From contig NZ_BMAQ01000001.1 of assembly GCF_015472005.1 (NCBI RefSeq), positions 186,001-250,000 of the forward strand: a stretch of DNA of 64,000 nt, written 5' to 3'. The translations under genes and the position numbers were made by a program. Under the pieces are notes generated by a model. That model worked only from the letters and a program-made list of their open reading frames with translations, did no database searches and had not been told where the DNA came from. Each line of letters begins with the position of its first letter. Position 1 is the first letter of the stretch. Positions 42,443 to 52,687 of this stretch are shown in pieces. The stretch is from Insulibacter thermoxylanivorax (GTDB lineage: Bacteria > Bacillota > Bacilli > Paenibacillales > DA-C8).

Positions 42443-43558
42443 CTAATGTGCGGCAAAGGCGATCCATTCGTCGCGGTGGATCACCTCCGGACGCGTTACG
42501 TTCACGCGGCGCATGACTTCATCGCTGTTTAGGCCGCGTACAGCTTGCAGCTGCTGGGATGCGTAGTTGACCACGCCGCGGCCGATCGTAACGCCGTCTT
42601 TGGTCACGACTTCCACGACATCCCCGGGTTGGAAATCACCCGTCACATCGATCACGCCGGCGGCTAGCAAACTCCGGCCCAGATGGAGAAGGGCGTCCGC
42701 CGCGCCGTCATCGACCATGATCGAGCCTTTTACGTCGGAGTGGAAGCCGATCCATTGGTGTTTCATAGAGAGGGAATCCGCATCAGTGCTGAAGTAAGTC
42801 CCCTTACCGGTGCCGTTCACAGCCATCGCTATGTCGCCTTCTTCGCTGGCACTGCCGATGAACACGGGAATTCCGCCGCGCGTCGCAATGCTTGCAGCTC
42901 CGATTTTCGTCCGCATCCCGCCCGTGCCGACACTGGAACCCGCTCCCCCGGCGATGCTCCATATGTAGTCATTGATCTCATCGATGCGGGTCAGCCGCTC
43001 CGCCTGCGGGTTGCGCCGCGGATCGTCGGTATAGATGCCGTCAGTATCGGTGATGATGACCAGGAGCCGAGCTTTGACCAGATTAGCCACAAGAGCCGAA
43101 AGCGTATCGTTGTCACCGAATTTGAGCTCGTCGATGGAAACGGTATCGTTCTCGTTGATGATCGGTATGATGCGATTGCGGATCAACTCCTGCATCGTCA
43201 TCCAAGCGTTCTGGATTCGCTTGCGATTGGAGAAGTCAGACCTGGTAAGCAGGATCTGTGCGACTCCGATGCCGTATCTGGACAGCGCCTCGTTGTAGGC
43301 TTGCATCAGCAGCGCCTGCCCGACGGCTGCGGAGGCTTGTTTCTCATGCAGCAGTTTGGGGCGGGACTTGTATCCGATATGACGGAAACCGGCGGCGACG
43401 GCACCGGAGGAGACGATGATCTGTTCTTCTCCGCGGGCATGGAGCCGGGCGATCTCCCCAGCGAAATATTCGATCTTGGAGCGGTCCAATCCTCCTTCCG
43501 GCGAAGTCAGCGAGCTGCTTCCGAATTTTAACACGATGCGTCGGTTCTCATTAGACAT
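42443..43558 (-). CDS. proB: Glutamate 5-kinase with PUA domain
   Basis: ProB phosphorylates glutamate, the feedback-controlled first step of proline synthesis. The 371-residue protein has an amino-acid-kinase domain (VLKFGSSSLTSPEGG, SSGAVAAGF, NENDTVSIDELKFGDND, TDTDGIYTDDPR, GTGGMRTKI) and a C-terminal PUA domain from about residue 280. ATG at 43558 is preferred over GTG 43570 because GAGGG lies just before it. It is the first gene after a proline-type T-box. Confidence 0.95.
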   Translation of the reverse strand: MSNENRRIVLKFGSSSLTSPEGGLDRSKIEYFAGEIARLHARGEEQIIVSSGAVAAGFRHIGYKSRPKLLHEKQASAAVGQALLMQAYNEALSRYGIGVAQILLTRSDFSNRKRIQNAWMTMQELIRNRIIPIINENDTVSIDELKFGDNDTLSALVANLVKARLLVIITDTDGIYTDDPRRNPQAERLTRIDEINDYIWSIAGGAGSSVGTGGMRTKIGAASIATRGGIPVFIGSASEEGDIAMAVNGTGKGTYFSTDADSLSMKHQWIGFHSDVKGSIMVDDGAADALLHLGRSLLAAGVIDVTGDFQPGDVVEVVTKDGVTIGRGVVNYASQQLQAVRGLNSDEVMRRVNVTRPEVIHRDEWIAFAAH

Positions 43559-43680
43559 AATCGCCCTCACTTCCTGATTCTATAATCCATTGCAGTCGTC
43601 TGAATATATAGTAATATGAGATCACACAGACTTGAGCGGATAGGCAGTAAGAGCAGCCGAATACAGCCTAATATAACAAA

Positions 43681-43909
43681 AGACTCCCGTCCGCAAAGGA
43701 CGAAAGTCTGTAACTTCCGCGGTACCACCTTTGTTGATGATGCTGGATCATCCTGCTCAAGGGTCCCGATAACAGCGGGGGCTGTTCAGTTCATCACTGA
43801 CCGTTCAGGGATGGGTTCGAGAAGCCTCCACGGCGGATTCTCTCAGCGAATGAATCCACTCTCTGTCACGCGATCAACTTCCTACTAGTCCCCTCATCAC
43901 GTTTCGATA
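43681..43909 (-). promoter_or_regulatory. T-box riboswitch (proline type) upstream of proBAC
   Basis: Read on the minus strand, the conserved T-box sequence AAAGGTGGTACCGCGG lies at 43732-43717. A terminator follows: AGACTTTCGTCC (43709-43698) with GGACGGGAGTCT (43692-43681), then TTTTGTT. Upstream, a stem-I-like region carries GAACCCA at about 43818-43812; CCC, a proline codon, sits where the specifier triplet is expected. Uncharged tRNA-Pro should thus allow read-through into proB. The specifier choice is inferred by eye. Confidence 0.88.
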
Positions 43910-43928
43910 TGAGCAATCTTTGTAAGTA

Positions 43929-43957
43929 AGGATATCATGGGAATTAAGCCTTGTAAA
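43929..43957 (-). promoter_or_regulatory. Sigma-A type promoter for the proBAC T-box transcript
   Basis: On the minus strand TTTACA (43957-43952) and TATCCT (43934-43929) are 17 nt apart. The predicted start, near 43922, is just upstream of the T-box stem I. Confidence 0.6.
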
Positions 43958-43997
43958 GGCGGTTCTGAATATTCATGTAATACGGCTGCTATGCCTT

Positions 43998-44921
43998 TCA
44001 GTGCTCGCCGGCTTGCTTGATATCTGGAACATTGCTCATCGCCTCCAGCATCGTCTGAATAAAAGCATCCGCTGCTTTAGTCATATAGCGGTCCCGTTTG
44101 TGAGCGATGACGATCGTGCGGAACGGCGTATAGGGTTCCCGAATCCTCAGGTAAACGGGGGTATGCTGGCTCCATCCGGCGCGGGCCACCATCTGCGGCA
44201 CGAAGGCGATGCCCATACCGGCAGCGACGAGGGACTGCACCGTCTCGATATTGCTGCTCTCGAAGACGATGCGCGGCGCGAATCCTGCATCTTCGCATAA
44301 TTGAATAGATGTATGACGGAACCCTTGGCCTTTTTTTAATAAGATGAAGGGTTCATCGGCCAGCTGCGGCAGGGATACGCCGTCTTTCTTGTCCACCAGC
44401 GGATGCTTCGGCGGCACGGCCAGATAGATCTCTTCATCGATCAGCGGGATATGATCGAGAGATCTCTCCTGCAGGGGAAGCGTCAACAAGCTGATGTCTG
44501 TCTGTCCATTGGCGGTAAGCTGCTCCAATACAGAGGAGTGCTCCTCGACGAGCACGATCTCGATCTCCGGGTATTTCTGCTGGAAGACAGGCAGCACATG
44601 GGGCCAGATATGGGCACCGGTAATCGGCAGACTGCCGATCATCAGCCGCCCTTTGCGCATCTGCGAGATGTCATCCATCTCGCTGCGCAGCTGCGCCACC
44701 ATATCCAGGATCTGCTGTGCCCGTTCGGTGAAGATGCTGCCGGCATAGGTGAGATCGACGGAATTCGTATTGCGCTGGAAGAGCAGGAGGCCGAGCTCCT
44801 TCTCCAGCTTAGCGATCTGCTGGCTGAGCGAGGGTTGGGCGATATGGAGTTTCTCGGCTGCACGAGAAAAATTTTTGTCAATCGCCAATTGTACAGCATA
44901 CTGCAGTTGTCTAAGCTCCAA
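43998..44921 (-). CDS. LysR-family transcriptional regulator
   Basis: A 307-residue LysR protein. The winged helix occupies residues 1-60 (MELRQLQYAVQLAIDKNFSR, AQPSLSQQIAKLEKELG) and the rest is a two-lobed effector domain (GRLMIGSLPITGAHIWPHVL, GMGIAFVPQMV). The start is TTG at 44921 with AAAGGAAG 7 nt upstream. It diverges from leuC, the usual sign of local control, so leuCD may be a target; the effector is not known. It resembles the CysL/YwfK branch only in a general way. Confidence 0.88.
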   Translation of the reverse strand: MELRQLQYAVQLAIDKNFSRAAEKLHIAQPSLSQQIAKLEKELGLLLFQRNTNSVDLTYAGSIFTERAQQILDMVAQLRSEMDDISQMRKGRLMIGSLPITGAHIWPHVLPVFQQKYPEIEIVLVEEHSSVLEQLTANGQTDISLLTLPLQERSLDHIPLIDEEIYLAVPPKHPLVDKKDGVSLPQLADEPFILLKKGQGFRHTSIQLCEDAGFAPRIVFESSNIETVQSLVAAGMGIAFVPQMVARAGWSQHTPVYLRIREPYTPFRTIVIAHKRDRYMTKAADAFIQTMLEAMSNVPDIKQAGEH

Positions 44922-45147
44922 AGTTGATCTTCCTTTCAGTTGTAATGCATATATGTTTCATAGACTGTTAGCACGATACAGGGACAGCATGATTCTTGGA
45001 CAGTATATAAGTGCGCCCTATAGGATCTATAGATATTATATCTTGGAACAATTGCGAGCGCCATGGTACGATGAATCCAAGAAGATTAGGATTCGTTGAA
45101 TTCGATGTTTGTACAAGATTGAATGAATGGGCAGAGGTGAGGATGAA
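44922..45147 (+). promoter_or_regulatory. LysR-leuC divergent control region
   Basis: A likely leuC promoter has TTGGAC (44996-45001) and TATAGG (45019-45024) with 17 nt between. AT-rich dyads such as ATGCATATAT near 44946 could be the LysR site. No T-box sequence or terminator is seen in the leader of about 115 nt. Confidence 0.45.
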
Positions 45148-46572
45148 ATGGCGAAAACCATGTTCGAAAAAATCTGGGACAATCACGTCATCCACCAAGA
45201 AGAAGGTAAACCGAGCATTCTATACATCGATCTTCATCTGGTGCATGAGGTGACGAGTCCGCAGGCCTTTGAGGGACTTCGTCTGGCAGGCCGCAAGGTG
45301 CGCCGTCCGGACTTGACCTTCGCAACGATGGACCATAACGTACCTACGAAGGATCGGTTTAACATCAAGGACCCGATCTCCAAACAGCAAGTCGACACGC
45401 TGACGAAGAACTGTCAGGAATTTGGCATCAAGTTGTTTGACCTGCATTCGATCGATCAAGGCGTCGTGCACGTCATGGGTCCGGAACTCGGCTTAACGCA
45501 GCCGGGCAAGACGATCGTCTGCGGCGACAGCCATACTTCTACGCACGGAGCCTTCGGAGCGCTGGCCTTCGGGATCGGGACGAGTGAAGTGGAGCACGTG
45601 TTGGCAACCCAATGTCTGCAGCAAGCCAAGCCGAAGACGATGGAAGTGCACGTCAAAGGCAAGCGCATGCCGGGTGTAGCGGCGAAGGATATCATCCTGG
45701 GCATCATCAAGAAGTTCGGCACCGCCTTCGCTACCGGCTACGTGATCGAATATACAGGAGAAGCGATCCGCGAACTGTCGATGGAAGAGCGCATGACGAT
45801 CTGCAACATGTCCATCGAGGCAGGGGCGCGCGCCGGCATGATCGCACCCGATGAGAAGACCTTCGAATACCTGCGCGGCCGTCCGTATGCACCGAAGGGC
45901 GAAGCCTTCGACCGCGCGGTGGAAGAGTGGAAGAAGTTAAGAACCGATGAAGGCGCGAAGTTCGATGCACGCGTTGAATTCGACGTGAGTGAACTCGTGC
46001 CGCAAGTAACCTGGGGAACATCGCCGGGAATGGGCTGCGATGTCACAGGTGTCGTACCCAGCCCGGAAGACTTCGAAACGGAGGATGAGCGCAAGGCTGC
46101 GGAGCGGGCGCTGGAGTACATGGGTCTTACGCCGGGCATGAAGATGACGGATATCACGATCAACCGAGTCTTCATCGGCTCCTGCACGAACGGCCGGATC
46201 GAAGACCTGCGCAAGGCTGCAGCAGTCGTTAAAGGATACAAGGTACATCCTAATGTCAATGCCATCGTCGTACCAGGATCTGGACGGGTCAAGCTGCAAG
46301 CAGAGAAGGAAGGCCTTGACAAAATCTTCATCGAAGCCGGCTTTGAGTGGCGCGATGCGGGCTGCAGCATGTGCCTGGCGATGAACCCGGACGTGCTGAA
46401 CCCGGGCGATCGCTGCGCATCGACCTCGAACCGGAACTTCGAGGGTCGTCAAGGACGCGGCGGACGCACGCATCTCGTATCGCCGGAGATGGCAGCAGCG
46501 GCTGCGATCAAGGGACATTTCGTCGATGTCCGTTTCTGGGAATTCAAAGAAGAAGCCGTGCTGGCTAACTAA
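45148..46572 (+). CDS. leuC: 3-isopropylmalate dehydratase large subunit
   Basis: LeuC with LeuD isomerises 2-isopropylmalate to 3-isopropylmalate in leucine synthesis. The 474-residue aconitase-fold protein has [20 protein letters not shown], the iron-sulfur cysteines in [13 protein letters not shown] and in [12 protein letters not shown], and the [12 protein letters not shown] stretch. ATG 45148 is used because GGTGAGG lies 5-6 nt before it. leuA and leuB are not near. Confidence 0.96.
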   Translation: MAKTMFEKIWDNHVIHQEEGKPSILYIDLHLVHEVTSPQAFEGLRLAGRKVRRPDLTFATMDHNVPTKDRFNIKDPISKQQVDTLTKNCQEFGIKLFDLHSIDQGVVHVMGPELGLTQPGKTIVCGDSHTSTHGAFGALAFGIGTSEVEHVLATQCLQQAKPKTMEVHVKGKRMPGVAAKDIILGIIKKFGTAFATGYVIEYTGEAIRELSMEERMTICNMSIEAGARAGMIAPDEKTFEYLRGRPYAPKGEAFDRAVEEWKKLRTDEGAKFDARVEFDVSELVPQVTWGTSPGMGCDVTGVVPSPEDFETEDERKAAERALEYMGLTPGMKMTDITINRVFIGSCTNGRIEDLRKAAAVVKGYKVHPNVNAIVVPGSGRVKLQAEKEGLDKIFIEAGFEWRDAGCSMCLAMNPDVLNPGDRCASTSNRNFEGRQGRGGRTHLVSPEMAAAAAIKGHFVDVRFWEFKEEAVLAN

Positions 46573-46592
46573 CGGAAGGGAGCTGAGAGACG

Positions 46593-47201
46593 ATGGAGAA
46601 ATTTACACAACACAGCGGGATCGTCGCTCCTGTCGACCGTGTGAATGTGGATACGGACGCGATTATTCCCAAACAATTCCTTAAGAGAATCGAACGCACC
46701 GGTTTCGGACAATTCCTATTCTTCGAATGGCGTTTCCAAGAGGACGGCGTGACGCCGAATGAGGATTTTGAGATGAACAAACCGCGCTACCAAGGCGCTT
46801 CGATCCTCATCACGCGGGCAAACTTCGGCTGCGGTTCCTCCCGTGAACACGCGCCGTGGGCGATTAAGGACTATGGGTTCCGAGTCATCATCGCGCCTTC
46901 TTTTGCAGATATCTTCTACAACAACTGCTTCAAGAACGGCATCCTGCCGATCAGGCTGCCGGAGGAACAGGTCGAAGAGCTGTTCCAGCGCACAGCCAAG
47001 TATGAGGGGTATCAGCTTCATGTCGATCTGGAGAACAAGGTGATTCGCGATGATCACGGTCTGGAGATCACCTTCGATCTGGAAGAGCATCGCCGTCAAT
47101 ATCTGCTGCTGGGTCTCGATGATATCGGCTTAACTTTGCAGCATGAAGATAAGATCGCTGCTTATGAAGCGAAACACGCTGAACGATTGGCTTATAATTG
47201 A
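46593..47201 (+). CDS. leuD: 3-isopropylmalate dehydratase small subunit
   Basis: The 202-residue swivelling domain of isopropylmalate isomerase. Marks are [36 protein letters not shown], and [25 protein letters not shown] precedes ATG 46593. It follows leuC by 20 nt and ends in a clear terminator. Confidence 0.96.
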   Translation: MEKFTQHSGIVAPVDRVNVDTDAIIPKQFLKRIERTGFGQFLFFEWRFQEDGVTPNEDFEMNKPRYQGASILITRANFGCGSSREHAPWAIKDYGFRVIIAPSFADIFYNNCFKNGILPIRLPEEQVEELFQRTAKYEGYQLHVDLENKVIRDDHGLEITFDLEEHRRQYLLLGLDDIGLTLQHEDKIAAYEAKHAERLAYN

Positions 47202-47220
47202 TGACCGCACCTCACGGATC

Positions 47221-47255
47221 AACACCGCTCAACCCCCATGGGTTAGAGCGGTGTT
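47221..47255 (+). terminator. Intrinsic terminator of leuCD
   Basis: AACACCGCTC (47221-47230) pairs over 10 bp with GAGCGGTGTT (47246-47255), with an inner AACCC/GGGTT pairing, then TTTCTTAATT. Confidence 0.85.
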
Positions 47256-47443
47256 TTCTTAATTAACTAGAATCTAGCATCAGAATCTAGCATCTGCCGC
47301 AGCAGAATTTTCCGATGAATTTCCAAGATTATTGCAACTTATCGCCGTTTATAGCGTCTATTATTATGCAGCTTTTGTAGATTCATGGCGAGATTTATGC
47401 TAGATTGGAAATAGACCATGTGGAAGAGAAGACGGGGTGGATT

Positions 47444-48880
47444 ATGAAACGGTTTCCCTTGCGGTTGAATATCTTGGCAGCAGTCGTACTGGTGTTGTTG
47501 CTTTTGCCTGCGGCCGTGCATGCGATGGACGCGCAGGTGCGAATCTATGTCGACGGCGAGTTGATCGAGGCCGAAGACGGGGCGGTGCTGATCGATGATC
47601 ATCCATACATATCTGAACATGTGATCCAGCAGCATCTGGGTGCGCTGACCGTCTGGGACAGCGAGAACCGGACGCTGGCCATCGAAAGAGATACATACAA
47701 AGCTAGATTTGTTCTCTATGAGAGCTATGCTGTATGGGACGGTGAAGCGGTGCGCTTGGATGCCGCACCGATCGTACTCTCCAACCGCATCTATCTGCCG
47801 GCAGAAGCCGTTGGCAAGTCCCTTGGCATCAAAGTCACTTGGGATATTGTGAATTATGGGCTGCAATTCTACTTGCCGCAGGGAAGCGGCAGCGGTTGGG
47901 AAGAAGATTCCGAGCCGGCAGATCTTCCGGCAACAGAGGAGGAAGAGATTCCGGCGCCCAGCGACTCCGGCCGTGATGTGTCCAAAGCCGGCGGAAGTTC
48001 CAGCGGGGCTGCTGTAATCCATTCGATCGAGATGTCCGGCGATCAGATCATAATCACTGCGGACAAGGAACTAGAGGCGAATATCTTCACCTTAACGGAT
48101 CCTTATCGCATCGTCATCGACTTGCCGGAGAGCAAGATCGGATCTCTGTTAAATGGTGAACCCTCTCAGTTAAGCGGTCAGATCGCGGCGACGCATCCGC
48201 ATATTCAGCGGATTCGTTACTCTGTGTTCAACGATGAGCCCGTCGCGGTCCGCATCGTCATCGATCTGGCACAGCCGGTGCAGTATGCGGCGGTTAAGCA
48301 GGGGGATGCACGGAAGGTTGTTCTCAACATCCGCAGTCAGTCATATCAAGTGGTCCTCGATGCCGGCCACGGGGGCAAAGACCCCGGCGCAATTGCCTAC
48401 AGTGGGCGTTATGAGAAGGACTTCACCCTGCCGCTTACGCTGAAGATCTATGACCTCTTGCTTGCGGAGCCGTTCATCCAACCCGTCTTGACCCGTTCCG
48501 ATGATACCTTCGTGGAACTGGATCAACGCGCACAGTTGGCCAATGACCTGGAGGCAGATCTCTTCATATCGATCCACGGCAACACCTACATCCCTTCCGT
48601 TCACGGAACGGAGACCTATTACTATGATCCCTCCAGCAAGCGGTTTGCCGACATCATCCATCGCCATGTCGTCGATGCCAGCGGCTTCCGCGACCGCGAT
48701 GTGCGAAAGCAGGAATACAAGGTATTGCGATTGGCGCAGATGCCGGCCGTGCTGGTGGAGATCGGTTATCTATCGAACAAGGACCAAGAAGCCGTGATGT
48801 ATGACGAGGCCTTCCAAGATAAGATCGCACAAGCGATCGTCGATGCGATCAAAGAATATCTGGATCTCGAACAGAGTTGA
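47444..48880 (+). CDS. N-acetylmuramoyl-L-alanine amidase (AMIN + Amidase_3)
   Basis: A 478-residue exported autolysin. Residues 1-27 are a signal peptide ending near AVHA. A copper-amine-oxidase-N-like domain follows (about 28-145: VRIYVDGELIEAEDGAVLID), then an acidic Ser/Pro linker, an AMIN domain (about 195-290) and the zinc amidase (about 300-478). Zinc and catalytic residues are in VVLDAGHGGKDPGA, FISIHGN and VEIGYLSNK. ATG 47444 is chosen because it gives the signal peptide and has GGGGTGG before it. It cleaves the peptide stem from peptidoglycan, probably during division or sporulation. The SLH gene lies 47 nt on. Confidence 0.9.
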   Translation: MKRFPLRLNILAAVVLVLLLLPAAVHAMDAQVRIYVDGELIEAEDGAVLIDDHPYISEHVIQQHLGALTVWDSENRTLAIERDTYKARFVLYESYAVWDGEAVRLDAAPIVLSNRIYLPAEAVGKSLGIKVTWDIVNYGLQFYLPQGSGSGWEEDSEPADLPATEEEEIPAPSDSGRDVSKAGGSSSGAAVIHSIEMSGDQIIITADKELEANIFTLTDPYRIVIDLPESKIGSLLNGEPSQLSGQIAATHPHIQRIRYSVFNDEPVAVRIVIDLAQPVQYAAVKQGDARKVVLNIRSQSYQVVLDAGHGGKDPGAIAYSGRYEKDFTLPLTLKIYDLLLAEPFIQPVLTRSDDTFVELDQRAQLANDLEADLFISIHGNTYIPSVHGTETYYYDPSSKRFADIIHRHVVDASGFRDRDVRKQEYKVLRLAQMPAVLVEIGYLSNKDQEAVMYDEAFQDKIAQAIVDAIKEYLDLEQS

Positions 48881-48927
48881 GACTTAACCGAGAATATCGA
48901 ACTTATAACGGAGAGGGGAACTCGGAC

Positions 48928-51597
48928 ATGAAACAACGCATTCATCGAATTATCGCCTGGACCCTGGTGCTGCTCATGGCTTTCGGCGGAACATATGCTT
49001 TCGCGGCAACGGGAGCTTCCAGTGGCAATGCTGACTCCGCGGTGAAGATCATCTTCCCGGATACGGTGAATCACTGGTCGCAAAGATATGTCGCCAAACT
49101 GGCTGCACTGGGAATTGTCAATGGTTTGGGCGACGGTACATACGGAGCACAGATTAATGTTAAGCAGCAAGAGATCATTGCGATGGCTGTACGTCTCATG
49201 GGAGCAGAAGAAGAGGCGGACAAGTTAAGCAATATGGGCACTTCCCTGCAAGTGAGCGACTGGGCGAGGAAATATGTCCTCTATGCCCTGCAGGAAGGCA
49301 TCTTAGATCCGAGCGAAGAGCTGAAGAACAACGGCCATATCAATTGGGGCGAGAGAACCGCGAAGCGGGAATGGGTGGCCAAGGTGATCATCCGCGCCTT
49401 GGGCAAGGATCAGGAAGCCAAGGAGTCAGCGGATCGGGCTGCCAGCTTCAAGGACAACCATGATATCTCCGCCGATGCACTCGGCTATGTGAATGTGGCT
49501 GTAGATCTAGGCATCATCACGGGAACGAGCTCCAATGAGTTCCTCCCGCTGCAGTCTATCGACCGTGCACAGACGGCAGCGATCTTTGCGCGCGCTGAGC
49601 AATACCTGCCGCAAAGCGAGGCTGTGATCAAAGGCGCCCTCACAGCGATTACCGCGGATACGCTGCGCGTACGCGATGAAAGCGGGCAGGTGCATATGAT
49701 CTCCTTAGGGAACAGCACGGCTTATTACCGCTTCGATGCTGATAAGCAGATCCTGAAGTCCGATCTCGCTGTCGGGCAGCAAGTCTATGTCGTATTGCGC
49801 GATCATTTGGCGGTCTATGTTGAAGTAATCAGCGACCGCGAACCGACGGAATCCATCTTCGGTCAGTTCGAGAGGGTGGATACGGCTGCGCGCATTATTA
49901 AGATCAAAATAGATGGTCAAGAAGTAGAATTTGAGTTGGATGAAAACGTCGCTGTCATCGATGTTGATGGCAGGGGCTCCAGCCTGTCGCAGCTGATTCC
50001 GTTAAGCGAGATCGAGCTGAAGAAGAGCACCTTGTCCAGCCGCATCATCGAGATTGTCGTGAAGGACAAGCCGATCAGCAAGCGTTCTTCCGGAACGATC
50101 TCGAATATCAATCCTGAAGAGATCACGATCCTCGACGAGGAAACGAATCGTCTGGAGACCTATCCGCTCGTCGAGCAAGTGATCGTTACCCACGAAGGCA
50201 AATCCTTAACGCTGGACGATCTCGTCATCTCCGATGAGATTGCCTATCGCGTGCTGAACGGCTTCGTCACTGAGATCACGGTCACGGCGAAGTATGTAGA
50301 ACCTGTGAAAGGAACCTTCGAAGGGTTCAATGAGAAGAAAACCACCATCTTCGTAAGGAACGAAGAAGGGGCGCGCGGATACGATCTTGCTGAGGACGTC
50401 GCTGTTCATATCGAGGGGATGGTCTATGCGACGACCAATGATATTTTCTCCGGCGATATCTTGATGTTAACCTTTGACGGAAACGGCCTTGTAAGGTCGA
50501 TTAAGGTTGAGAACCGCAATGTCGAACATCTGCAGATGCTGGAGCTTGTGAGCGTGGATGAGAATCTGGAATTCATCGTCGTGAAAGTGGACAAAGCTCC
50601 GCGGTTATTATACTTGACAGAGGATACGATCCTTGAAGCCTACGGGCTGGAGTATCCGGTCAGCGAGCTCTCGAAGTACATCACCGAGAAGCAGCGCATC
50701 GATGTGGTGTTATCCGGGGAATATGTACAGCGTATCAAGCGCTCCGAGGGCTACACGGGCAAGGTTAAGGACTACAACCCGGCGGCGCGCAAGATTGTGA
50801 TCAGCAATCCTGCCATCGGTGATCTCTCGCTGAACTTAAGCCCTTATGCGTTCGTGCAGATCATCAATCAATCGTCGACCACGCTGTCCGATGTGAAGAT
50901 CGGCGATGAAGTCAGGGTTGTCCTCTCGCCGGAAGACCTGCTTGTTACACAGATTCAAGTGAAGCGGACGCTGAAACATACGATCGAGACGATCAATGCG
51001 ACGAACCGCATGATCACAGCCCTGGATGAGAACAACAATAAGCGCTACTTATCGCTGAACAGCAGCCTGGCGATCCATCATCCATCGAAGCCGTATGCAA
51101 CGATTCATGATCTATCCGCAGGTCAGATCGTAACCGTCACCTACTACGGTTCTTCCGCTGAATCGATCAACATCCTGGATTACAAGTTCGGCACTGTTGA
51201 GCATGCCGACCGTCTCTATCAGAACTTAACGGTACAGACGCATGATGGGCAGATCCTCATCATCGATACATCGAAGAACTTCGAACTGACCAGAGGTGCG
51301 CAGAAGATCGAGATCAGTGCGCTGAACCCGGGAGACCGCATCAGCATCGCCCAAGATCATGAGGGTTATACGCTCGCGCAAGTTGTGCTTAGACAGATGA
51401 AGATCATCAACCAAGTGGAATCCATCGGCGAGATCTCCTTCGTGAATCAGATGGGCGAGGTAGAGAAGATGCAGCTCGCGCCGGATGTCATCGTTCGCGC
51501 CGGCAACTCGAAGATCTCCCTGAACGATCTGAAGAAGAACGACCGCGTCTATGTGTACGTCGTAAATGGTGTGATCTACGAGATTGACAAATTATAA
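48928..51597 (+). CDS. Secreted S-layer-homology protein with repeated beta modules
   Basis: An 889-residue cell-wall protein. A signal peptide (to about AFAA, residue 27) is followed by three SLH domains (about 41-100, 105-165, 170-235), which bind pyruvylated wall polymers. The remaining 650 residues consist of about eight modules of 70-90 residues with a common shape: a short G-x-V/F start (GALTAITADTLRVRDESG, GQFERVDTAARIIKIKI, GKVKDYNPAARKIVIS), an L/V-rich middle and a charged end, probably small beta barrels. Function unknown; it is placed between an amidase and nth. Confidence 0.85.
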   Translation: MKQRIHRIIAWTLVLLMAFGGTYAFAATGASSGNADSAVKIIFPDTVNHWSQRYVAKLAALGIVNGLGDGTYGAQINVKQQEIIAMAVRLMGAEEEADKLSNMGTSLQVSDWARKYVLYALQEGILDPSEELKNNGHINWGERTAKREWVAKVIIRALGKDQEAKESADRAASFKDNHDISADALGYVNVAVDLGIITGTSSNEFLPLQSIDRAQTAAIFARAEQYLPQSEAVIKGALTAITADTLRVRDESGQVHMISLGNSTAYYRFDADKQILKSDLAVGQQVYVVLRDHLAVYVEVISDREPTESIFGQFERVDTAARIIKIKIDGQEVEFELDENVAVIDVDGRGSSLSQLIPLSEIELKKSTLSSRIIEIVVKDKPISKRSSGTISNINPEEITILDEETNRLETYPLVEQVIVTHEGKSLTLDDLVISDEIAYRVLNGFVTEITVTAKYVEPVKGTFEGFNEKKTTIFVRNEEGARGYDLAEDVAVHIEGMVYATTNDIFSGDILMLTFDGNGLVRSIKVENRNVEHLQMLELVSVDENLEFIVVKVDKAPRLLYLTEDTILEAYGLEYPVSELSKYITEKQRIDVVLSGEYVQRIKRSEGYTGKVKDYNPAARKIVISNPAIGDLSLNLSPYAFVQIINQSSTTLSDVKIGDEVRVVLSPEDLLVTQIQVKRTLKHTIETINATNRMITALDENNNKRYLSLNSSLAIHHPSKPYATIHDLSAGQIVTVTYYGSSAESINILDYKFGTVEHADRLYQNLTVQTHDGQILIIDTSKNFELTRGAQKIEISALNPGDRISIAQDHEGYTLAQVVLRQMKIINQVESIGEISFVNQMGEVEKMQLAPDVIVRAGNSKISLNDLKKNDRVYVYVVNGVIYEIDKL

Positions 51598-51616
51598 TTC
51601 AAGGATGTAATCATCG

Positions 51617-52300
51617 ATGAATCACCAACAGAAAGTGCGTTATATCTTGGATACGATCGGCGAGATGTTCCCGGATGCGCAATGCGAACTGAATCATTCG
51701 AATCCTTTCGAACTGACGATCGCTGTGCTGCTGTCCGCACAGTGCACGGACGAGACCGTGAACAAGGTCACCGCCGATCTCTTCCAAAAATATAAAACGC
51801 CGGAAGACTATCTCGCTGTCCCGTTGGAAGAACTTGAACAGGATATCCGCAGCATCGGCCTTTACCGCAACAAGGCGAAGAATATCCAAAAGCTGTGTCA
51901 GATCCTGATCGAGAAGTATGACGGCCAGTTACCGAATACGTATGAAGAACTCGTCGAGCTGCCCGGTGTGGGGCGCAAGACAGCGAATGTTGTTATCTCC
52001 AACGCCTTCGGCGTCCCAGCCATTGCTGTCGATACCCATGTTGAGCGGGTATCGAAGCGGCTGGGACTGGCAGCGGAGAAGGATACGGTGCTGGAAGTTG
52101 AGAAGAAGCTTATGCGGAAAGTGCCGCGGGATGAATGGACGATCACCCATCACCGGCTGATCTTCTTCGGCAGATATCACTGCAAGGCAAGGGCGCCTCA
52201 GTGCGAGATCTGTCCGCTTATAGATGTATGCCGATATGGGAAGAAGCGCATGAAATCCCAAGAGACTAGGAAAGCTACTCATAAGAGCAAAGCGACATAA
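51617..52300 (+). CDS. nth: Endonuclease III (DNA glycosylase/AP lyase)
   Basis: Nth removes oxidised pyrimidines and cleaves at abasic sites. The 227-residue enzyme has the helix-hairpin-helix with catalytic Lys in ELPGVGRKTANVV, the catalytic Asp in VDTHVERVSKRLG, and the [4Fe-4S] cysteines near the C terminus (C-x6-C-x2-C-x5-C from CKARAPQC to CRYG). AAGGA lies before ATG 51617. In B. subtilis nth is next to dnaD; here it is displaced. Confidence 0.95.
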   Translation: MNHQQKVRYILDTIGEMFPDAQCELNHSNPFELTIAVLLSAQCTDETVNKVTADLFQKYKTPEDYLAVPLEELEQDIRSIGLYRNKAKNIQKLCQILIEKYDGQLPNTYEELVELPGVGRKTANVVISNAFGVPAIAVDTHVERVSKRLGLAAEKDTVLEVEKKLMRKVPRDEWTITHHRLIFFGRYHCKARAPQCEICPLIDVCRYGKKRMKSQETRKATHKSKAT

Positions 52301-52328
52301 CTCATACCGATTAAAGGTGGGATTTCAT

Positions 52329-52613
52329 GTGAGATGCATATCCGTCTATACGGATCGCTTCGACCTATTCTCCGATATTTATGAGAAGGTTCGGAGGGCG
52401 AACTTACAGGAAGATGAGGAGACGGTGATCGACGGGATCGTCGTCACCGAATCGGGCAGCGTGCCCGAGCATTATCTGAACCGGATGCGCTCCCGGCGTG
52501 ATGTTGTTGTGATGAAGGACGACGATATCACGATCTTGCAGCGGCGGGATGTCTTCGAGATACTCTTCCCCGATCATGAGACGCCTGATCATCAGGCGAA
52601 TGTCTTACAATAG
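52329..52613 (+). CDS. Unknown 94-residue protein after nth
   Basis: A small soluble alpha/beta protein without signal or membrane segment (CISVYTDRFDLFSDIYEKVRR ... ESGSVPEHYLNRMRSR ... DDDITILQRRDVFEILFP). I do not recognise it. GTG 52329 is preferred because the AAAGGTGGG site ends 7 nt upstream; another GTG at 52317 lies inside that site. Terminator follows at 52649. Confidence 0.65.
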   Translation: MRCISVYTDRFDLFSDIYEKVRRANLQEDEETVIDGIVVTESGSVPEHYLNRMRSRRDVVVMKDDDITILQRRDVFEILFPDHETPDHQANVLQ

Positions 52614-52648
52614 GTTGTATGCCCCTAATCGACAAAACTTCGTCATAG

Positions 52649-52687
52649 ACTGTCTCACTCCGGCATTTAAGCCAGATGTGAGGCAGT
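52649..52687 (+). terminator. Intrinsic terminator downstream of nth
   Basis: ACTGTCTCAC (52649-52658) pairs over 10 bp (one T-G) with GTGAGGCAGT (52678-52687), followed by ATTTGTTTT. Confidence 0.8.

Noticed and set aside
44922-45147. T-box for leucine before leuC
   Set aside because: No T-box consensus and no terminator are found on the plus strand there.
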